This document shows, piece after piece, positions 6,107-9,299 of a DNA stretch of 9,299 nt. The position numbers were made by a program, and so were the translations under genes. Where the stretch lies: assembly GCA_028689195.1 (NCBI GenBank), contig JAQTWR010000084.1, forward strand, positions 1 to 9,299, read 5' to 3'. Positions within the stretch are counted from its first letter, which is position 1. Every line of letters starts with the position of its first letter. This DNA is from Anaerolineales bacterium. Its GTDB lineage: Bacteria > Chloroflexota > Anaerolineae > Anaerolineales > Villigracilaceae. The notes beneath the pieces were generated by a model. That model was not told the origin of the DNA and made no database searches. It was given only the letters and a program-made list of their open reading frames with translations.

Positions 6107-8683
6107 GTGAGCCATCGCCAAATCCATTCCCTGCTCGATTTTTGGAAAGCGGACGAATCCACCGCGCCGAATTTTTCTGTGTGGCAAACGATTCCAGCGC
6201 GTCAAGCGGACGCGCTCCCTTTCCCCCGCGATGTTCCCGCCCCGCTGCGCGAAGTTTTATCCACGCTTGGAATTTCGCAGCTCTACGCCCATCAACACGC
6301 CGCGTGGATTCATTCCCGCGCGGGGAAAAATATCATTCTCTCTACAGGCACAGCCAGCGGAAAAACGCTCGCCTACAATTTGCCCGTCCTCTCCGCGCTC
6401 GTCGAAGATAACGACTCGCGCGCGTTGTATTTATTCCCTACCAAAGCGTTGGCGCAAGATCAATTGTCAGTAATCGGTAAACAGTTGTCAGTTTTACGAC
6501 CACTGATTACCGATGACTTATCGCTGATTACTGGCATTTACGACGGCGATACGCCGCAATCGGCGCGCCCGTCCATTCGCAAAAACGCGCGGATTGTTCT
6601 CTCCAATCCCGATATGCTACACACGGGGATTCTTCCGCACCACGCCAATTGGAGCGATTTCTTCAGCAATCTAAAATTCATCGTCATTGACGAGGCGCAC
6701 ACGTATCGCGGCGTGTTTGGTTCGCATGTCGCCAACGTCATCCGCAGGTTGAAGCGCGTCGCGGCATTTTACGGCGCGCGCCCGCAATTCATTCTCGCCT
6801 CCGCGACGATTGGAAACCCCAGGCAGCTTGCCGAAAATTTAATCGAAGAACCCGTTGAACTCATTGACAACGACGGCTCGTCGCGCGGCGAACGTCACTT
6901 CGTTATTTACAATCCGCCCGTTACCGATGCGGCGCTTGGGCTGAGAAAAAGCGCGTTTCAAGAAAGCGTGCGCCTCGCCAATGATTTGCTCGATCGCGAT
7001 ATTCAAACGGTGGTCTTTGCGCGCACGCGCAGAAGCGTGGAAATACTTCTCACATATCTTCAACAAACTTACGAATCACGAACTGCGAATCGCGCTTCTC
7101 CCATTCGCGGCTATCGCAGCGGATACCTTCCGCATCAACGCCGCGAAATCGAGCAGGGTTTGCGCGACGGCTCGGTGAAAACCGTCGTCGCTACCAACGC
7201 GCTTGAATTGGGAATTGATATTGGCGGACTCGGCGCGGCGATTCTCGTCGGCTATCCGGGGACGATTGCCAGCGTGCGCCAACAAGCGGGTCGCGCGGGG
7301 CGCGGAGATTCTCCCGCCGTTTCGATTCTCGTCGCGTCGCCGAATCCGCTTGACCAGTTTCTCGCGCATCATCCAGAATATTTTTTTGGAAGTTCGCCCG
7401 AACATGCGCTGATCAACGCGAATCATTTGTTGATTCTGCTCGAACATTTGCGCTGCGCCATGTTTGAACTTCCATTTCAAAAAGGCGATTCTTTTGGAAA
7501 CTTGGATTCTGAAACGCTCGACGAGTTTCTTAACTTTTTGCTCTCCAACAACGAAGCGCATCTTTCCAACGAAAAATATTATTGGATGCAAGATCAATAT
7601 CCCGCCGCGAATATTTCGCTGCGCTCCGCGTCGCCGCAAAGCGTGATTTTGCAAGCCGCCGACGAAGACGGACGCCTGACTACCATCGGCACGGTGGACG
7701 GAGAATCTGCGGCGTGGATGGTTCATCCAAACGCAATTTACATGCACGAAGCGCAGCAATATTTTGTGCAGGAATTAGACGGCGAAAAAAATATCGCGCA
7801 TTTGATTCCCGTCGGTTTGGATTATTACACCGAAGCGCAAAAAAATTCCGAGATCGAAGTGTTGTCGCAATTTGCCCACGCGATCCTTCCCTCGCCCTTT
7901 GGGAGACGGGCTGGGGGCGAGGGATGCGGCGAAAAATCCTATGGCGAGATTCAAGTTACCACGCAAGTTGTCGGTTTCAAAAAACTGCGCTGGTTCACCA
8001 ACGAAAATCTGGGACAAGAACCGCTGGATATGCCGCCCTCCGTTTTGCAAACGACCGGCTACTGGCTTTCGCTTTCCGAGCCGACTGTTGCGCGTTTGCG
8101 CGAATCAGGCGCGTGGACAAACGACCCGAACAATTACGGCGGCGAATGGAATCGCATCCGCGAAAAAATTCGCGCGCGGGATCAATATCGGTGTCAGGTT
8201 TGCGGCGCGGCGGAAACAAATCGGCAGCATGACGTTCACCACAAGATTCCATTCCGCAATTTCGCGTCCATCGCGGAAGCGAATCGCGCGGAGAATCTCG
8301 TCACTGTTTGTAGAACCTGCCATCAAAAAGTGGAACAAAATGTTCGCATCAGCAGCGGACTTGCCGGACTCGGCTTTGTGTTGGGCAACCTCGCGCCGTT
8401 GTTCTTGATGTGCGACCCGCGCGATTTGGGAACGCATACGGACCCCGCGTGGTCTTTTGTCAACGGGCTGCCGTCGGTGATTTTATACGACCTCATCCCT
8501 GCTGGAATTGGTTTCAGCCAAAAATTATTTGAAATGCACGATGAGTTAATTCGCCGCGCTTACGAGCTTGTGAGCGAGTGTGCGTGCGAAGACGGCTGTC
8601 CTTCGTGCGTGGGTCCCGGCGGCGAAAACGGCGCGGGCGGAAAAGCTGAAACGCTGGAAATTTTGAAAGAGTTGACAAGGTAA
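6107..8683 (+). CDS. DEAH-box helicase, YprA/MrfA-like, with inserted HNH domain
   Basis: This is a superfamily 2 helicase of 858 residues counted from the GTG at 6107. Visible motifs are Walker A STGTASGKT (79-87), DEAH (195-198), SAT (232-234), VFARTRRS (303-310), VVATNALELGIDIG (360-373) and QQAGRAGRG (392-400). The C-terminus has the CACEDGCPSC cysteine cluster (C825, C827, C831, C834) of the zinc module seen in MrfA/YprA-type (DUF1998) helicases, which in Bacillus act in repair of mitomycin damage. Between the core and that module lies a complete HNH domain (about 678-745; C696, C699, H711-H712, N730, C735, C738, H739), not normal for the family as I know it. It would act on DNA in the cytoplasm. 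A TTG at 6083 is an alternative start, but it lies upstream of the promoter-like motif, and neither start has a ribosome site. Three internal stretches resemble intergenic repeats kept in frame (about residues 121-143, 321-334 and 593-608). No frame break is seen. Confidence 0.93.
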   Translation: MSHRQIHSLLDFWKADESTAPNFSVWQTIPARQADALPFPRDVPAPLREVLSTLGISQLYAHQHAAWIHSRAGKNIILSTGTASGKTLAYNLPVLSALVEDNDSRALYLFPTKALAQDQLSVIGKQLSVLRPLITDDLSLITGIYDGDTPQSARPSIRKNARIVLSNPDMLHTGILPHHANWSDFFSNLKFIVIDEAHTYRGVFGSHVANVIRRLKRVAAFYGARPQFILASATIGNPRQLAENLIEEPVELIDNDGSSRGERHFVIYNPPVTDAALGLRKSAFQESVRLANDLLDRDIQTVVFARTRRSVEILLTYLQQTYESRTANRASPIRGYRSGYLPHQRREIEQGLRDGSVKTVVATNALELGIDIGGLGAAILVGYPGTIASVRQQAGRAGRGDSPAVSILVASPNPLDQFLAHHPEYFFGSSPEHALINANHLLILLEHLRCAMFELPFQKGDSFGNLDSETLDEFLNFLLSNNEAHLSNEKYYWMQDQYPAANISLRSASPQSVILQAADEDGRLTTIGTVDGESAAWMVHPNAIYMHEAQQYFVQELDGEKNIAHLIPVGLDYYTEAQKNSEIEVLSQFAHAILPSPFGRRAGGEGCGEKSYGEIQVTTQVVGFKKLRWFTNENLGQEPLDMPPSVLQTTGYWLSLSEPTVARLRESGAWTNDPNNYGGEWNRIREKIRARDQYRCQVCGAAETNRQHDVHHKIPFRNFASIAEANRAENLVTVCRTCHQKVEQNVRISSGLAGLGFVLGNLAPLFLMCDPRDLGTHTDPAWSFVNGLPSVILYDLIPAGIGFSQKLFEMHDELIRRAYELVSECACEDGCPSCVGPGGENGAGGKAETLEILKELTR
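6464..6535 (+). repeat. In-frame palindromic repeat inside the helicase gene (first)
   Basis: Arms ATCGGTAAACAGT (6473-6485) and ACTGATTACCGAT (6502-6514) pair at 12 of 13 positions. CAGTAATC (6468-6475) and GATTACTG (6526-6533) are perfect complements, and TTGTCAGT occurs twice (6464-6471 and 6485-6492). It encodes LSVIGKQLSVLRPLITDDLSLITG between motif Ia (FPTKALAQDQ) and GIYDGDTP, a variable surface linker in the family. It looks like an intergenic repeat absorbed without breaking the frame. Confidence 0.6.
7071..7094 (+). repeat. In-frame short tandem repeat inside the helicase gene (second)
   Basis: Three imperfect 7-bp units, ACGAATC, ACGAACT and GCGAATC, plus GCG, lie between helicase motif IV and the GYRSGYLP segment. 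They code for a polar stretch (YESRTANRA). Tracts of this CGAAT style are typical of intergenic repeats, but the signal is short. Confidence 0.4.
7889..7923 (+). repeat. In-frame palindromic repeat inside the helicase gene (third)
   Basis: CCCTCGCCC (7889-7897) and GGGCGAGGG (7915-7923) are perfect 9-nt arms around a G-rich loop. The translation LPSPFGRRAGGEG (residues about 594-606) is the recognisable product of a dispersed bacterial palindromic repeat read in one frame. It sits in a loop of the region before the HNH domain and keeps the frame. Confidence 0.7.
8138..8341 (+). other. HNH nuclease-like domain inserted in the helicase
   Basis: This segment encodes an HNH/McrA-like module. It starts with YGGEWNRIREKIRARDQYRC, a usual N-terminal helix of HNH proteins, then C-x2-C (C696, C699), the beta-hairpin with DVHHKIPF (H711-H712), ENLVTVC (N730) and C-x2-C-H (C735, C738, H739). 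All zinc and metal-site residues expected for an active HNH fold are present. It splits the region that in MrfA-like proteins leads straight into LFLMCDPRDLG and the terminal zinc module. Confidence 0.85.
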
Positions 8684-8710
8684 CGCAACAGTCAAATAAA
8701 GAAATGAGCC

Positions 8711-8744
8711 AAAAATAAAAAGAGACGATCACAAAGACCGTCTC
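8711..8744 (-). terminator. Intrinsic terminator after the 74-residue gene
   Basis: GAGACG (8722-8727) and CGTCTC (8739-8744) form a perfect 6-bp stem, with two further base pairs after one mismatch and a 5-nt loop. On the minus strand the stem is followed by TTTTTATTTTT, so termination of the leftward transcript is clear. On the plus strand an A-rich run precedes it and only a broken T-rich stretch follows, so it may also weakly end the helicase transcript. Confidence 0.75.
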
Positions 8745-8753
8745 AATTCATCC

Positions 8754-8774
8754 TTTATCTTTTATCTTTTATCA
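8754..8774. repeat. Three tandem 7-bp units next to a stop codon
   Basis: TTTATCT, TTTATCT and TTTATCA lie head to tail. The last overlaps the TGA stop of the minus-strand 74-residue gene, whose transcript reads TGATAAAAGATAAAAGATAAAGG there. It may be slippage-prone sequence or part of a dispersed repeat. TAA triplets follow the stop but not all in frame. Confidence 0.6.
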
Positions 8775-8996
8775 TTTGCTTTCGTACACAAATACCTGCA
8801 CGTCCATCCCGTCTTTATTGAACATATCCATCGCGGGTTGAAAGGTTGCATCCTTAATTTTTTGCATATCGCCCGCAGGCGCGTATACCGAAAGCCGCGC
8901 TTCCTCGTCGGACATTTTGACAGCCTTGACTTCGGCGCTGCCGCACGCGGTTTTTACAATATCCGTCATTTGCTTGATTGCGTCGTCAATGGACAT
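8772..8996 (-). CDS. Unrecognised 74-residue protein downstream of mutS2
   Basis: I do not recognise this family. It encodes a small soluble protein with no signal sequence, no membrane segment and a single cysteine (C19). From the residue pattern the likely order is helix (3-18), strand (22-27), strand (33-38), helix (41-59), strand (64-71), an alpha-beta-beta-alpha-beta order loosely like small RNA-binding or ACT-like folds; that comparison is a guess. It is probably real: it has a strong ribosome site (AGGAGAGG about four bases before the ATG), a terminator after the stop, and sits 46 bp behind mutS2 on the same strand. A perfect TATAAT in the gap may give it a promoter of its own. Confidence 0.75.
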   Translation of the reverse strand: MSIDDAIKQMTDIVKTACGSAEVKAVKMSDEEARLSVYAPAGDMQKIKDATFQPAMDMFNKDGMDVQVFVYESK

Positions 8997-9001
8997 AAGC
9001 C

Positions 9002-9009
9002 TCTCCTAT
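9002..9009 (-). promoter_or_regulatory. Ribosome binding site of the 74-residue gene
   Basis: The minus strand reads TAGGAGAGG, then CTT and ATG. This strong site fixes the start at 8996. Confidence 0.7.
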
Positions 9010-9021
9010 TTGAACGCCAAA

Positions 9022-9027
9022 ATTATA
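9022..9027 (-). promoter_or_regulatory. Possible -10 box between mutS2 and the 74-residue gene
   Basis: The minus strand has an exact TATAAT in the 46-bp gap. No matching -35 hexamer is seen (GCGGGT lies at 17-bp spacing, within the mutS2 end), so it may be weak or accidental. Transcription from it would start near 9015 and just include the ribosome site. Confidence 0.35.
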
Positions 9028-9042
9028 TATCATCTTCTGATT

Positions 9043-9299
9043 CTACCCGCTCTTTAATTTCGCCACCGTTACGCCCTCGCCGCCCTCTTTGTCGCCGCCT
9101 TCTTCAAACGTATTCACATACGCGTGTCCGCGTAGCGCCTCGCGCACCGCCTGCCTGAGCCTGCCCGTGCCTTTGCCGTGAATGATTCGCACAAACGGCA
9201 AGCCCGAAAGAAACGCCTGCTCCAAATATCTTTCCAATTTATCGAGCGCGTCTTCAGCCATCAACCCGCGCAGGTCAACTTCCATGCCGGGAGATTTTC
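9043..9299 (-). CDS. mutS2: Endonuclease MutS2, C-terminal Smr domain (5'-truncated)
   Basis: This is the C-terminal end of MutS2. The frame stays open to the window edge (codons for K-S-P-G before the first ATG at 9285), so that ATG is internal. The visible part is a whole Smr domain: GMEVDLRGL at its start, the helix EDALDKLERYLEQAF, the core IIHGKGTGRLR and a final strand GVTVAKL before TAG at 9043. Smr domains nick DNA or RNA. MutS2 is known as an anti-recombination factor in some bacteria and as a collided-ribosome splitting factor in Bacillus. The ATPase part lies outside the window. It is followed at 46 bp by a small gene on the same strand. Confidence 0.93.
   Translation of the reverse strand, partial: KSPGMEVDLRGLMAEDALDKLERYLEQAFLSGLPFVRIIHGKGTGRLRQAVREALRGHAYVNTFEEGGDKEGGEGVTVAKLKSG

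Noticed and set aside
6023..6205. 61-residue N-terminal extension of the MFS/spermidine synthase frame
   Set aside because: It would overlap the divergent helicase start and both promoter-like motifs, and its sequence is polar and unlike the family; the GTG at 6022 directly precedes the first membrane helix.
7076..7759. 227-residue open frame opposite the helicase
   Set aside because: It lies entirely antisense to conserved helicase sequence and is arginine-rich, as expected for the complement of GC-rich coding DNA.
6107..8683. Helicase as part of a multi-gene defence island
   Set aside because: The HNH fusion is suggestive, but the neighbours on both sides are transport, metabolic and housekeeping genes and no other defence gene is present.

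Overview
The window looks like chromosomal DNA from a member of the Chloroflexota, most likely an Anaerolineae-type bacterium. This rests on the codon and base style (moderately GC-rich with many CGC/GCG steps), on protein types common there (fused MFS/spermidine synthase, LysN-like aminotransferase, YprA/MrfA-like helicase) and on the many short palindromic intergenic repeats. It is an inference: no rRNA or marker gene is present. No tRNA, rRNA, CRISPR array, transposase or prophage gene was seen.

Layout. (1) 1-597, plus strand: 3' end of a malic enzyme, followed by a good intrinsic terminator. (2) 598-911: a convergent gap of about 310 bp with inverted repeats nested at several scales, possibly a MITE-like element of about 220 bp. 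(3) 912-6022, minus strand: read in transcription order, a fused MFS-type membrane protein/spermidine synthase, an EamA permease whose ATG directly follows the previous stop codon, a Nudix hydrolase, and a class I/II PLP aminotransferase. A 94-bp nested palindrome lies between the EamA and Nudix genes. A strong terminator hairpin sits only about 22 nt before the aminotransferase ATG, with a promoter-like sequence and a 33-codon ORF upstream of it, so this looks more like an attenuated leader than a simple operon end. (4) 6023-6106: a compact divergent control region with two similar extended -10 motifs. (5) 6107-8683, plus strand: a large DEAH-box helicase of the YprA/MrfA type (C-terminal four-cysteine module) carrying an intact HNH nuclease-like domain inserted before that module. 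Three stretches of this gene look like intergenic repeats retained in frame. (6) 8684-9299, minus strand: C-terminal Smr domain of MutS2, followed by an unrecognised 74-residue protein and an intrinsic terminator.

The most interesting items are the helicase-HNH fusion, which pairs a DNA-repair-type helicase with a potential nuclease; the aminotransferase leader; and the way palindromic repeats have entered both intergenic spaces and the helicase coding sequence. MutS2 and an MrfA-like helicase are both nucleic-acid maintenance proteins, but they lie on opposite strands and nothing seen here shows that they act together.
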